From Mucilaginibacter ginkgonis (lineage in GTDB: Bacteria > Bacteroidota > Bacteroidia > Sphingobacteriales > Sphingobacteriaceae), in assembly GCF_009754905.2 (NCBI RefSeq), contig NZ_CP066775.1, positions 3,534,001 to 3,598,000 of the forward strand: a DNA stretch of 64,000 bases, in the 5' to 3' direction. The position numbers and the translations under genes were made by a program. The notes under the pieces were generated by a model that had not been told where the DNA came from, made no database searches, and saw only the letters and a list, made by a program, of their open reading frames with translations. Position 1 is the first letter of the stretch, and the number at the start of each line of letters is the position of its first letter. Shown here one piece after another: positions 44,186-53,019 of this stretch.

Positions 44186-45571
44186 ATGTCTGCCATTGCC
44201 AAACAGTTTATTGAAGAGTCGGAAGTTAAGGCGTTTGATGCCGAACACCGGCGCATACTGGCTTATAACATCGGCAAGTACGATGCTACTGTTGTAAAAG
44301 GCTTGGCTAAGATCGCGAATCTCGATTACGCCAAAAAACGTGCTCATGTTACAAAATGGCGCGTAATGGAGAATTTAGAAAAATACCTCATCGAGTTCGA
44401 GTCGAACTTTCAGCGCCGGGGCGGAAAGGTGATCTGGGCCAATGATGCCGAAGAAGCCAACCGTGAGATATTGAACATCATTCAGCGGGCAGGGGCAAAA
44501 ACCGTGGTGAAGTCGAAGTCGATGACCACCGAGGAACTTGACCTAAACGAATACCTGGAACATCACCAGATACAATCTTTAGAAACAGACCTTGGCGAAT
44601 ACATTGTGCAGTTGCTGGGACAAAAGCCCTACCATATTGTAACGCCCGCCATGCACTTGTCTAAGGAGAACGTGGCGCAGCTGTTCCACGAGCGGTTTGG
44701 CACCGCGGCAGATGCAACGCCGGACATGCTAACCATGAAAGCGCGTGAGCTGCTGCGCGAAAAATACGTGCAGGCAGATGTAGGCATTACCGGCGCTAAC
44801 TTTTTGATTGCCGATACCGGCAGCATCGCGCTTACAGAGAACGAAGGAAATGCCCGTTTAACAGTGTCATTCCCTAAGATACATATCGCCATTGCAGGGA
44901 TCGAGAAAATGATTCCCGGCATTGCGGACCTCAATAACTTCTGGCCATTACTGGCTACACACGGCACAGGGCAGAACCTGACCGTCTACAACACCATTTT
45001 GAACGGCCCGCGCCAACCTGACGAGACAGATGGCCCCGAAGAAATGTATGTGATTCTGCTTGATAACGGCCGCACAGACCTGCTGGCTCAAAAAGACCAG
45101 CGGCAGGGGTTGTACTGTATCCGCTGCGGGGCTTGTTTAAACGCGTGCCCTGTTTATAAAAATATTGGCGGACATACCTACAATACTACTTACAGCGGGC
45201 CTATAGGCTCTGTCATTACGCCGCATGAGCGCGGTATGGAAGATTTTAAGCACTTGAGCTACGCCTCAAGTTTATGCGGTGCATGTACAGAAGTTTGCCC
45301 TGTGAAGATAGACATCCACAAAATGCTGCTGCTTAACCGCCGCGACGCCGTAAAAGAAGATTTGGTAAGCAAGCCTGAGAAATGGGGATGGAACCTCTTT
45401 ACCCGTGCAATGCTTAAGCGCAGCTGGGTGGACGTTTACAAAACCGGGGTAAAGAATTTTCTGTTCAACAAACTTTTCGCTAAAGCCTTTGGTAAGTATC
45501 GCGAGTTGCCTAAACTGGCTGATAAGTCTTTTAACCAGCAGTGGCGCGAACGCAGCAAAGGCGACGATTAA
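44186..45571 (+). CDS. LutB-like lactate utilization iron-sulfur protein
   Basis: Protein of 461 residues with an N-terminal LUD domain (about 60-300, GGKVIWANDAEEANREI, TGANFLIADTGSIALTENEGN) and a C-terminal pair of 4Fe-4S motifs (CIRCGACLNACPVY and CGACTEVCPVKID). This is the LutB architecture: with LutA and LutC it forms an L-lactate oxidising complex. LutA and LutC genes are not adjacent here, so the complex must be encoded apart or the protein works differently. Confidence 0.9.
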   Translation: MSAIAKQFIEESEVKAFDAEHRRILAYNIGKYDATVVKGLAKIANLDYAKKRAHVTKWRVMENLEKYLIEFESNFQRRGGKVIWANDAEEANREILNIIQRAGAKTVVKSKSMTTEELDLNEYLEHHQIQSLETDLGEYIVQLLGQKPYHIVTPAMHLSKENVAQLFHERFGTAADATPDMLTMKARELLREKYVQADVGITGANFLIADTGSIALTENEGNARLTVSFPKIHIAIAGIEKMIPGIADLNNFWPLLATHGTGQNLTVYNTILNGPRQPDETDGPEEMYVILLDNGRTDLLAQKDQRQGLYCIRCGACLNACPVYKNIGGHTYNTTYSGPIGSVITPHERGMEDFKHLSYASSLCGACTEVCPVKIDIHKMLLLNRRDAVKEDLVSKPEKWGWNLFTRAMLKRSWVDVYKTGVKNFLFNKLFAKAFGKYRELPKLADKSFNQQWRERSKGDD

Positions 45572-45644
45572 TTTACCTGCGCCATTGACGCAAACGCCTA
45601 GGTAATTTGTCTTTATCACCCTGCGGCGAATAATCTGGCTACGC

Positions 45645-45652
45645 TACATTTG
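45645..45652 (+). promoter_or_regulatory. -7 box TACATTTG of dipeptidase E-like gene
   Basis: TACATTTG matches TAnnTTTG and ends 4 nt before the ATG at 45657: another predicted leaderless gene. No -33 TTTG at the usual distance. Confidence 0.55.
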
Positions 45653-45656
45653 CTTT

Positions 45657-46430
45657 ATGATCAAGTTGTTGTTGACCTCATCGGGCGTTACTACGCCCGC
45701 GATCAAAGATGAACTCATCCGGCTATTAGGTAAACCTATCAAAGAAAGCAGTGCCTTGTTTATCCCAACGGGGGTTTACCCATTCGTCGGAGGGGCAAAC
45801 TATGCCTGGTGGCCGATCGAAGGCGAAAAACGACCGGCCTTGGTAGGGCTTGGTTGGAAATCTATGGGTTTGCTGGAGCCAACCGCGTTGGAAAGCATTG
45901 ACAAGGACGTCTGGGTACAATCGGTAGAGCAGGCAGACGCTTTATTAGTATGGGGCGGTGATCCGCTTTATCTGGCCTACTGGTTTGAGCGTTCCGGTTT
46001 GGCGGCGGTGTTAAAATCTTTAAATAAAGACCTGGTGTATGTAGGTGTAAGCGCCGGCAGCGTGGCGGTGTGCAGCACTATTGGCGAAACGTATTGGGAC
46101 AAAAGGGCGGGAGCAGGTACGCCGGTAAGTTCAGAAGAAGTAACATTTCAAACCAAAAAAGGCGCCGCAACGGCAAACGTGATCATTGCCAAAGGCGTCG
46201 GTCTTACTGATTTTGCCATTATTCCGCATTATAATAACCCCGATCATACGGACGCCTGCGGAGAAAACGCCGAACTTTGGGCAGCTAAGATTCCGGCTAA
46301 GGTTTACGCGTTGAGCGAACACAGCGCGATCTCCGTTGACACGGGAAAGCTTGAGGTGGTAGGAGACGGGGACTGGAAAATATTCAACGAAGAGCGTTCC
46401 AAGTCGAAACGCTTAGTGGTAGTCTCCTAA
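45657..46430 (+). CDS. Peptidase S51, dipeptidase E-like
   Basis: Cytosolic serine peptidase of 257 residues in the class I glutamine amidotransferase-like fold. The nucleophile elbow is GVSAGSVAVCS (about residues 125-135) and the preceding block LLVWGGDPLYLAYW matches peptidase E (PF03575), which cleaves Asp-X dipeptides. Longer than E. coli PepE (about 229). Its last 18 nt overlap the end of the convergent DUF4198 gene. Confidence 0.88.
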   Translation: MIKLLLTSSGVTTPAIKDELIRLLGKPIKESSALFIPTGVYPFVGGANYAWWPIEGEKRPALVGLGWKSMGLLEPTALESIDKDVWVQSVEQADALLVWGGDPLYLAYWFERSGLAAVLKSLNKDLVYVGVSAGSVAVCSTIGETYWDKRAGAGTPVSSEEVTFQTKKGAATANVIIAKGVGLTDFAIIPHYNNPDHTDACGENAELWAAKIPAKVYALSEHSAISVDTGKLEVVGDGDWKIFNEERSKSKRLVVVS

Positions 46431-47267
46431 GCCGAAAGACTTATAAGAAACCGGCATAGTGTCCGCGCTATTGAAGGAGAACGTTACCGCTGTTTGCCAT
46501 TTCTCGTAATCTATGTTCTGATCTTTGCCCGGTACTAAGTAAACAGCGTGAAGTAAATAAGTTCCTTCGCGGCTCAATTTAAAGTAGATCTCGCCGCCGT
46601 CTGTTGATGACAGCACCTGCGGAAATTCTGTTTTTTCGCCTTTGATCAGCAGGTCGACCTTTACACCTTTAATAGGTTTGCCCTTAAAAAGAACTATTCC
46701 GGTAACGTCGTCGCCGTAGTTCATTTTGTAAGGGTTCTGTTTCAGAATTATCTCAAAGTCTTCTTTTAACGGCTTTTCGTATTCATTTCCTGTTTTCTTA
46801 TCAACCGGAATGATCGTCTTAAGGGAAACATAGCTGCGCATATTAAAACTTTGCTGAAACTGCTTCAGTGCGCCATTTATCTCGTCAAAACCATTGTTAC
46901 TCAGGTAACGCGAAAACTCGCGGTGGGCAAACTCGTCAGTATTGCTTTGGGTGGCTTCAACCACAACTATCCCGCTACCAGGATATTTATAAGTGATAAC
47001 CGGGATAACATTCTCTTTAAGAAACGGAGCAAGGTCTACAGTTTTACCAGCATCGCGCATAGAAAATTTGAAGCCGCCCTTGGCAACATATTTCTGCTCG
47101 CGCGCGTTGCTGAACTTGCTGCCCGATAAAAAATGAAGTTTAAGAGTGTCCGCTTTTTTAGGATAAAAATTTTCCGGGAGCAGAAAATAGTCTGATTGTG
47201 CAAGCGCCGGCGCGGCGAAACAAAGAGTGTATAGGACAGCGAAAAGTAAGCGTTTCATTATATTCAT
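46413..47267 (-). CDS. DUF4198 domain-containing periplasmic protein
   Basis: Exported protein of about 284 residues with a signal peptide (MKRLLFAVLYTLCFAAPALAQ). The start of the mature part (DYFLLPENFYPKKADTLKLHFLSG) and the later FKGKPIKGVKVDLLIKG fit DUF4198 (PF10670), periplasmic proteins often named as nickel-uptake-related; no metal transporter is nearby. ATG at 47267 or 47258 are equally good starts. The end overlaps the convergent dipeptidase gene by 18 nt. Confidence 0.82.
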   Translation of the reverse strand: MNIMKRLLFAVLYTLCFAAPALAQSDYFLLPENFYPKKADTLKLHFLSGSKFSNAREQKYVAKGGFKFSMRDAGKTVDLAPFLKENVIPVITYKYPGSGIVVVEATQSNTDEFAHREFSRYLSNNGFDEINGALKQFQQSFNMRSYVSLKTIIPVDKKTGNEYEKPLKEDFEIILKQNPYKMNYGDDVTGIVLFKGKPIKGVKVDLLIKGEKTEFPQVLSSTDGGEIYFKLSREGTYLLHAVYLVPGKDQNIDYEKWQTAVTFSFNSADTMPVSYKSFGLGDYH

Positions 47268-47276
47268 TAAACTCTC

Positions 47277-47284
47277 CAAACATA
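47277..47284 (-). promoter_or_regulatory. -7 box TATGTTTG of DUF4198 gene
   Basis: Minus-strand TATGTTTG matches TAnnTTTG and ends 9 nt before the ATG at 47267. The intergenic space to the divergent E1 gene is only 50 bp. Confidence 0.45.
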
Positions 47285-47317
47285 CAAAGATTTAAATTTT
47301 GATTAGCTTCGCTGTTG

Positions 47318-49294
47318 ATGATTTTCGACCGGCAAAACCTTTCTCACGATCAACTGCTCAGTTTTTACAGGGCATTGGTATGGCCGCGCCTCATCGAAGA
47401 AAAAATGCTGGTGCTGCTGCGCCAGGGCCGCATCGGCAAATGGTTTTCTGGCATTGGCCAGGAAGCCATAGCTGTAGGAAGCACCCTTGCTATGCGCAAT
47501 GATGAATATATCCTGCCCATGCACCGAAACCTGGGTGTTTTCACCGCAAGGGACATCCCATTATTTAGATTGATGGCGCAATGGCAAGGCAAGCCATCGG
47601 GGTTTACTAAAGGCCGCGACAGGTCATTCCACTTCGGGTCGCAAAAGTATAAGATCATCGGCATGATATCTCACCTTGGCCCGCAAATGGCTGTGGCTAC
47701 TGGTATCGCCTTAGCTGATGTATTGGCAGGGCGTAAAAAGGCCACGTTAGTTTTTACGGGCGAAGGGGCTACCAGTCAGGGCGATTTCCATGAAGCGCTC
47801 AACCTGGCATCTGTATGGAAACTGCCTGTCATATTTCTGATCGAAAACAATGGATATGCCTTATCTACTACTACGAACGAGCAATACAATTGCGAGAAAC
47901 TAACTGACCGTGCTAAAGGTTACGGCATGGAATCGCGACGTATTGACGGCAACAACCTTTTAGAGGTTTATCATACCATTAAAGACATAGCAGATGACAT
48001 ACGCGAAAACCCAAGGCCTTTTCTGGTAGAGTGTATGACCTTCAGGATGCGTGGGCATGAAGAAGCATCTGGCACCAAGTACGTACCCGAGGAGTTGATG
48101 GCAGAGTGGAAGGAAAAGGATCCCATAACCTGTTATGAAAACTTCCTGATCAAAGAAAAGGTGTTGCAAGCCCAGTGGCCGTTATTTACCCGCAACGAAA
48201 TGCAGCCGCTGGTAGATAGTGAAGTTGAGAAGGCCATGCAGGAAGAGGCTTTAGTAGCAGATACCGCTAAAGAATTGGAAGACGTCTACAAACCGCATAT
48301 TTACAGAAGTTCATTTAGCGGGCGAGGCATGAAAAAAATGCGTTTTATGGACGCTGTCAGCGATGCCATGCGCCTGTCTATGCACAAGTTTCCAAATCTG
48401 ATTCTGATGGGACAGGACATTGCGGGTTATGGCGGCGTATTTAAATTAACGGAGGGGTTTGCCGCAACGTTCGGCACCGAGCGTGTGCGTAACACGCCTT
48501 TGTGCGAATCGGCCGTTATTGGCGCAGGGCTTGGTCTGGCTATAAATGGATTTAAATCTGTGATAGAAATGCAGTTTGCAGATTTTGTAAGCACCGGTTT
48601 TAACCAGGTGATAAACAATGTGGCTAAAACGCATTACCGCTGGGGGCAGCAGGCCGATGTAGTGATCCGCATGCCGACGGGAGCCGGTACCGGCGCAGGG
48701 CCATTCCATTCGCAAAGTAACGAAGCCTGGTTTACCAAAACCCCCGGGCTAAAAGTGGTTTATCCATCCAGCGCTGCAGACGCAAAGGGTTTGCTGATGT
48801 CTGCCATACAAGACCCAAACCCGGTAATGTATTTCGAGCACAAGTATTTATACAGGAGCCTGACAGGCGATGTGCCCGAAGGTGAGTATAAAGTAGAAAT
48901 AGGGAAAGCCAAACTGGTTAATGAAGGGACGGACTTCACCATCATTACTTATGGACTTGGTGTGCATTGGGCCTGCGATTATGCCCAGCAAAACAGCGAT
49001 ATGACCATTGATATTATCGACTTACGGACCTTGCAACCGTGGGACAAAGCAACCTGCATTGCCAGTGTTAAGAAAACCGGCAGGGCATTAATATTACATG
49101 AAGATACATTAACCAATGGCTTTGGCGGCGAAATAGCCGCTGCGCTAAGCGAAGAATGTTTCGGTTACCTGGATGCGCCAATTATGCGCTGTGCGAGCCT
49201 TGATACGCCAGTGCCTATGGATGGAGGACTGGAAAAACAGTTTCTTGCCAACTCGCGACTGGAGGAAACGATAATTAAGTTATTGAGTTATTAA
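47318..49294 (+). CDS. Branched-chain 2-oxoacid dehydrogenase E1, fused alpha and beta subunits
   Basis: Thiamine-diphosphate enzyme of 658 residues that decarboxylates 2-oxoisovalerate and related acids for the E2 lipoyl carrier, feeding branched-chain fatty acid synthesis typical of the phylum. Residues 1-320 are E1 alpha with the ThDP motif GEGATSQGDFHEALNLAS...ENN; residues 335-658 are E1 beta (MGQDIAGYGGVFKLTEG, MQFADFVSTGFNQ). Most bacteria encode the two chains separately; the fusion is common in Bacteroidota. ATG at 47318. E2 and E3 genes are not in the window. Confidence 0.94.
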   Translation: MIFDRQNLSHDQLLSFYRALVWPRLIEEKMLVLLRQGRIGKWFSGIGQEAIAVGSTLAMRNDEYILPMHRNLGVFTARDIPLFRLMAQWQGKPSGFTKGRDRSFHFGSQKYKIIGMISHLGPQMAVATGIALADVLAGRKKATLVFTGEGATSQGDFHEALNLASVWKLPVIFLIENNGYALSTTTNEQYNCEKLTDRAKGYGMESRRIDGNNLLEVYHTIKDIADDIRENPRPFLVECMTFRMRGHEEASGTKYVPEELMAEWKEKDPITCYENFLIKEKVLQAQWPLFTRNEMQPLVDSEVEKAMQEEALVADTAKELEDVYKPHIYRSSFSGRGMKKMRFMDAVSDAMRLSMHKFPNLILMGQDIAGYGGVFKLTEGFAATFGTERVRNTPLCESAVIGAGLGLAINGFKSVIEMQFADFVSTGFNQVINNVAKTHYRWGQQADVVIRMPTGAGTGAGPFHSQSNEAWFTKTPGLKVVYPSSAADAKGLLMSAIQDPNPVMYFEHKYLYRSLTGDVPEGEYKVEIGKAKLVNEGTDFTIITYGLGVHWACDYAQQNSDMTIDIIDLRTLQPWDKATCIASVKKTGRALILHEDTLTNGFGGEIAAALSEECFGYLDAPIMRCASLDTPVPMDGGLEKQFLANSRLEETIIKLLSY

Positions 49295-49308
49295 CTGTAT
49301 ATTGGTGT

Positions 49309-49563
49309 ATGCTAACGCTCGAGGAAATATATGAGCAAGACCCTACTCAAAGGATTATTGATGAGGGGGCAGGTTGGGGCGCTCAGGAAATGCTTAAAGC
49401 GGGGGTGCCTATCTTTTACCGCGATGAGGCTTTCCCTGAAACTATGGATGGTGACCTTTTTGTAAAGGAATATCCAAACGGCGCGAAGTTTATTGTACGT
49501 AAAATCCTTACCGAAGATTACCGTTTATTGGAGGAGAAAATCAGACTGATCAATAAGATATAA
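49309..49563 (+). CDS. Hypothetical protein, 84 residues
   Basis: Not recognised. An acidic, soluble small protein (MLTLEEIYEQDPTQ...) with no signal peptide, ending in a basic helix (YRLLEEKIRLINKI). It begins 14 nt after the E1 stop, which supports cotranscription. The GKPV-like beta strand GDLFVKEYPNGAKFIVRKI is the most ordered part. Confidence 0.7.
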   Translation: MLTLEEIYEQDPTQRIIDEGAGWGAQEMLKAGVPIFYRDEAFPETMDGDLFVKEYPNGAKFIVRKILTEDYRLLEEKIRLINKI

Positions 49564-49599
49564 AACTGGGCGGTGGAAACTCAACCCACCACGTCATTG

Positions 49600-49676
49600 C
49601 GAGTAGCGAAGCGACACGGCAATCTCCATCTTGACCTCTCCCTCACCCTTCGACAGGCTCAGGGTGACAACCCGAA
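49600..49676. repeat. Two dispersed repeat motifs in tandem
   Basis: GTCATTGCGAGTAGCGAAGC with GGCAATCTCC (49601-49632) is one family, shared with 3241-3283; CCCTTCGACAGGCTCAGGG (49651-49669) with TGACA is another, a word set that I recall as frequent in Bacteroidota intergenic DNA. They lie between two convergent genes. Confidence 0.55.
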
Positions 49677-49683
49677 TACTAAT

Positions 49684-50295
49684 CTATGCTTCTAAAACCT
49701 CTACCTCTGCAACGGGGCTAAATAGGTATACCCGTTTAGTCGCAACTTCAATACACTTGTAGCGTTTGCGCAACTGCTCGACCTTGCGGAAAACGCGACC
49801 GTCTTTTAATTTGAATACGGCGTTTGCAGGCAACTTTTCTACGGTAAGCATTGACTCTTTAGGCAAGTCGTACTTGCGAAGCGACCTGTACAAATTCAGG
49901 TCAGAGCAACTGGAAGCGGCCGGGTTATTTAAATACTTCGTAATTGCTTGCTGAATGTCTGCCGGGAAAACCTGCTGATCAAAAAAAGGCTGCATCATTT
50001 TCTTGAAATTCTGTTTCCATTCTGTGCCGTGCGGTTTGGCTTTGTGCTTGTGCTCATTCCAGGTATGGAGGTGCGCAAACTCGTGCACGGTTGTCACCAG
50101 GAACGCATAGATATTAAGATCATAATTAACAGAGATTCGGTGGCCTTTGCCATCGTGCGGGGGGCGGTAATCGCCAAATTTAGTACCGCGGTTACGCGAG
50201 ATTTTAAACTCGCATTTAAAATAGTCTATCCAGCGGCCTATCAGCGGGGCGGCTGCAGGTGGCATATAGCGCTCTAAAACTTTTACTTTATCCAA
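49684..50295 (-). CDS. SprT-like domain protein
   Basis: Putative zinc metallopeptidase of 203 residues. The site is H71-E-F-A-H75 (TTVHEFAHLHTW) with a third possible ligand in the following HKHKAKPHG. The fold and KISRNRGTKFGDYRPP text match the SprT-like group (PF10263), related to the SPRTN DNA-protein crosslink protease; substrate here unknown. The start is probably the TTG at 50295; the first in-frame ATG (50265) would drop ten residues that look family-typical. It follows feoB by 42 nt. Confidence 0.85.
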   Translation of the reverse strand: MDKVKVLERYMPPAAAPLIGRWIDYFKCEFKISRNRGTKFGDYRPPHDGKGHRISVNYDLNIYAFLVTTVHEFAHLHTWNEHKHKAKPHGTEWKQNFKKMMQPFFDQQVFPADIQQAITKYLNNPAASSCSDLNLYRSLRKYDLPKESMLTVEKLPANAVFKLKDGRVFRKVEQLRKRYKCIEVATKRVYLFSPVAEVEVLEA

Positions 50296-50309
50296 AAAAT
50301 ACCTCTAAG

Positions 50310-50317
50310 CAAATATA
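50310..50317 (-). promoter_or_regulatory. -7 box TATATTTG between feoB and sprT-like gene
   Basis: Minus-strand TATATTTG fits TAnnTTTG, 14 nt before the TTG start at 50295. It would let the SprT-like gene be expressed apart from feoAB. No -33 TTTG. Confidence 0.4.
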
Positions 50318-50337
50318 GCGAATAGCAGAGATCTTTC

Positions 50338-52452
50338 TTATCTCAGCAACTGATAGGTTATCAGGCTTATCGTATAAGCCAGCACTGTCATATAGGCAAA
50401 TTGTGCTGCGGGCCAGCGCCAGTCTTTAGTTTCGCGATACACCACAGCTACGGTGCTGGCGCATTGCATCGCGAACGCATAAAACATCATTAATGATATA
50501 GCTACGGCAAAAGTAAACACCGGTTTACCTGTCTCGGGGTTTTTAGCAGAAGACATTTTTTGCTGTACCGATTGGATGTTGTCTGCATCACCGTCTACGC
50601 TGTAGATGGTGGCCATCGTTCCCACAAAAACCTCGCGTGCAGCGAATGAAGTTATCAATGCGATGTCTATTTTCCAGTCGAACCCTAAGGGCCGTGTGGC
50701 AGGTTCCATTACGTGCCCTAATACGCCGGCATAAGAGTTCTCCAGCTTTTCTGAGGCAATGATCTTATTCAGCTCGGCGGGTGCAATGTGTTTGGTGTAT
50801 TGCGGCTGATGATATTTCTGCTCTATATTTTTAAATCTGTTACCCGGGCCGTACGAAGCTAACACCCAAAGAATGATCGCGACGGCAATAATGACCTTCC
50901 CGGCCTCCAGAACGAACGTCTTTGAGCGGTTATACATATCATGCACGACGTTGCTCCATCGCGGCATCCGGTACACAGGTAATTCCATAATAAAGTACCC
51001 GCGTTCGCGGCCTTTGATGATCAGCTTCATTACAAATGCCACTACAATGGCCGACACCAAACTGAGGACATACATGCCTGTAAGGGCCAGCCCCTGCATG
51101 TTGAATATCCACCACACGTTTCTGTTAGGCACAACAAGCGCGATCAGTAAAGTGTAAATAGGCAGCCGGGCAGAACAGGTAACCAATGGCGTAACCATAA
51201 TGGTTATGATGCGGTCTTTCCAATTTTCGATGGTGCGGGTACTCATAATAGACGGCACCGCGCAGGCAAACCCGCCAATAAGCGGCACAACTGACTTGCC
51301 ATTGAGGCCAACTTTGCGCATCAGCTTATCCATCATAAACGTAACCCGCGACATGTATCCGGTATCTTCCAGTATCGAAATGAAGGCAAACAGGATAGCG
51401 ATCTGCGGAATGAAGACCATCACACCGCTTAAGCCGGCTACGATACCATCAGCTAAAAGATTAGTCAGCGGACCATCGGGCAAGCCATTGTGAATAACTG
51501 ACTGCAGCCAGATAAACAAGTTTTCTATCTGGGTCATTGGCCATGCCGACCAGCTAAAAATAGCCTGGAACATGAACATGAGTATGAGGAAGAATATTAC
51601 AAACCCAAACACGCGGTGGGTCAATATCTTGTCTATGCGGTTACTTGCGGTCTCCGCTTCGGCGGCAGGCGGTTGGGTAACCGTATCATAAAGCAGGTCG
51701 TTAATGTAATTGTACCTGGCGATGGTTTCTGCCGCTTGCGCTTTTTGCGAATGGAAGTCATTGTCGCGTTCGAGCTGTTCTATCTGCTCGTTTTCTTCTT
51801 CAGACAAGAAAGCCAGCGTTTCATGCTGATGGGCTAATTGCAAGGCCAGGTATGGATTATCTGTATTGACAACTTTCTTGATCCCTGATACCAGTTGTGG
51901 GGCAATGGCGGCGACATCAATAGTATTCTCTTGCAGGGCCAGCGAACCGGCGAATGAAACAGCAGACTTTAGATTATCGATCCCTTCTAACTTTCGGGCA
52001 GAGATGGGGACAACCTGCACACCTAATTTGCGGGCAAAAAGATCGATATCGATGGATATATTATTCTTTTTGGCCAGGTCCATCATGTTTAGCGCGACTA
52101 TGACGGGTATCTTCAGATCGGCAACTTGAGTAAACAGCAGCAAGTTACGTTTCAAGTTAGAAGCGTCTAAGACAACAATAACCAGATCCGGCCGGTGCGT
52201 GTTATGGAGATCGGCAAGTACAGAAAATACGATAGATTCATCCCGGCTTTTGGGATAGAGACTATATGTACCTGGCAGGTCGACTATTTCTGCTGTGCTG
52301 CCATTTGGTAGATCACAATAGCCTGTTTTTTTATCGACAGTTACTCCCGGAAAATTTCCTATTTTTTGATTGAGGCCGGTTAGGGCGTTAAAGACTGTTG
52401 ATTTACCGGTATTAGGGTTCCCTACAAGTGCAACTCTTATATCAGCTCTCAA
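50338..52452 (-). CDS. feoB: Ferrous iron transporter FeoB
   Basis: Inner-membrane Fe2+ uptake protein of 704 residues: N-terminal GTPase (G1 GNPNTGKST near residue 12, G3 DLPGTYSL, G4 NMMD), a helical GDI-like spacer, and a large membrane part with two gate repeats (YMSRVTFMMDKLMRKVGLNGKS and PLIGGFACAVPSIMSTRTI). Preceded by feoA with 9 nt between, forming the feoAB operon from the promoter at 52697-52728. Iron-dependent control is expected. Confidence 0.97.
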   Translation of the reverse strand: MRADIRVALVGNPNTGKSTVFNALTGLNQKIGNFPGVTVDKKTGYCDLPNGSTAEIVDLPGTYSLYPKSRDESIVFSVLADLHNTHRPDLVIVVLDASNLKRNLLLFTQVADLKIPVIVALNMMDLAKKNNISIDIDLFARKLGVQVVPISARKLEGIDNLKSAVSFAGSLALQENTIDVAAIAPQLVSGIKKVVNTDNPYLALQLAHQHETLAFLSEEENEQIEQLERDNDFHSQKAQAAETIARYNYINDLLYDTVTQPPAAEAETASNRIDKILTHRVFGFVIFFLILMFMFQAIFSWSAWPMTQIENLFIWLQSVIHNGLPDGPLTNLLADGIVAGLSGVMVFIPQIAILFAFISILEDTGYMSRVTFMMDKLMRKVGLNGKSVVPLIGGFACAVPSIMSTRTIENWKDRIITIMVTPLVTCSARLPIYTLLIALVVPNRNVWWIFNMQGLALTGMYVLSLVSAIVVAFVMKLIIKGRERGYFIMELPVYRMPRWSNVVHDMYNRSKTFVLEAGKVIIAVAIILWVLASYGPGNRFKNIEQKYHQPQYTKHIAPAELNKIIASEKLENSYAGVLGHVMEPATRPLGFDWKIDIALITSFAAREVFVGTMATIYSVDGDADNIQSVQQKMSSAKNPETGKPVFTFAVAISLMMFYAFAMQCASTVAVVYRETKDWRWPAAQFAYMTVLAYTISLITYQLLR

Positions 52453-52461
52453 CGTATCAAA

Positions 52462-52677
52462 TTACAGTAGGACGATAGTAGACGCTTCGCGTTTGCGCAA
52501 GCTAAGCTGGTAACCGGCAACGGTAATGGCAATAGGGTCGCCAAGGGGGGCAATTCGCTGAACCTGGATCTCTTCGCCGGGCAGGCAGCCCATTTCCATT
52601 AATTTAACAGACATTTCAAGATCGGTAAATTCTTTAACTACACCTTTCTTACCTATACCTAATTGCGAAAGCTTCAT
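52462..52677 (-). CDS. feoA: Ferrous iron transport protein FeoA
   Basis: SH3-like cytosolic accessory protein of 71 residues needed for full FeoB activity. Family text: KLSQLGIGKKGVVKEF, MGCLPGEEIQVQRIAPLGDPIAITVAGYQLSLRKREA. First gene of feoAB; upstream lies a full-consensus promoter carrying a palindrome in its spacer. Confidence 0.96.
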   Translation of the reverse strand: MKLSQLGIGKKGVVKEFTDLEMSVKLMEMGCLPGEEIQVQRIAPLGDPIAITVAGYQLSLRKREASTIVLL

Positions 52678-52696
52678 TTGTGCGTCTATAATGAGA

Positions 52697-52728
52697 CAAA
52701 TGTATCGGTAATTTAAATTAAATCCAAA
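52697..52728 (-). promoter_or_regulatory. feoAB promoter with operator-like palindrome
   Basis: Minus strand: TTTG (52728-52725), 20-nt spacer, TACATTTG (52704-52697), an exact match to TTTG-N19..21-TAnnTTTG. The spacer holds the perfect 12-bp palindrome TAATTTAAATTA (52709-52720), placed where a repressor would block polymerase. Iron control by a Fur or DtxR-type protein is a reasonable guess; the palindrome is too AT-rich to be certain. Confidence 0.75.
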
Positions 52729-52769
52729 TAAGGAAATTGAAAAATGTCTGCCGAAGGTAAACCTTTAGA

Positions 52770-52907
52770 TTACGCGATTTGCTGATTAGAAGTAGCTTTG
52801 CCAACGCTACTAAAATGCGGGCAATTGCAGCTTTTGTGAAATATACCGCAAGACGATAAGAATGCGGTAACCACTAGTGCTGCCGTAAATAACTTAAACT
52901 TTTTCAT
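52770..52907 (-). CDS. Small lipoprotein, 45 residues
   Basis: Short gene: ATG at 52907, TAA at 52770-52772. Translation starts MKKFKLFTAALVVTAFLSSC, a textbook lipoprotein signal with lipobox LSSC, leaving a 26-residue mature peptide that begins CGIFHKSCNCPHFSS with three cysteines. It resembles tiny conserved lipoproteins of Sphingobacteriaceae (from memory). It stands between feoA and the proline-rich protein gene, with a terminator-like hairpin at 52985-53016 upstream. Function unknown. Confidence 0.75.
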   Translation of the reverse strand: MKKFKLFTAALVVTAFLSSCGIFHKSCNCPHFSSVGKATSNQQIA

Positions 52908-52984
52908 TGCGATAAAATTAACGTTGAAATCCAAAAAACATTGCCGAGAGATAATTTAATCGCGAAGGAAAAATTCTTGAATTT

Positions 52985-53016
52985 AAAAAAGCAACACCGC
53001 CGGTGTTGCTTTTTTG
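52985..53016. terminator. Strong bidirectional-type terminator
   Basis: Stem AAAAAGCAACACC / GGTGTTGCTTTTT around a short GCC centre with A and T runs at the ends. It closes the proline-rich protein gene on the minus strand. Confidence 0.88.
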
Positions 53017-53019
53017 ATG

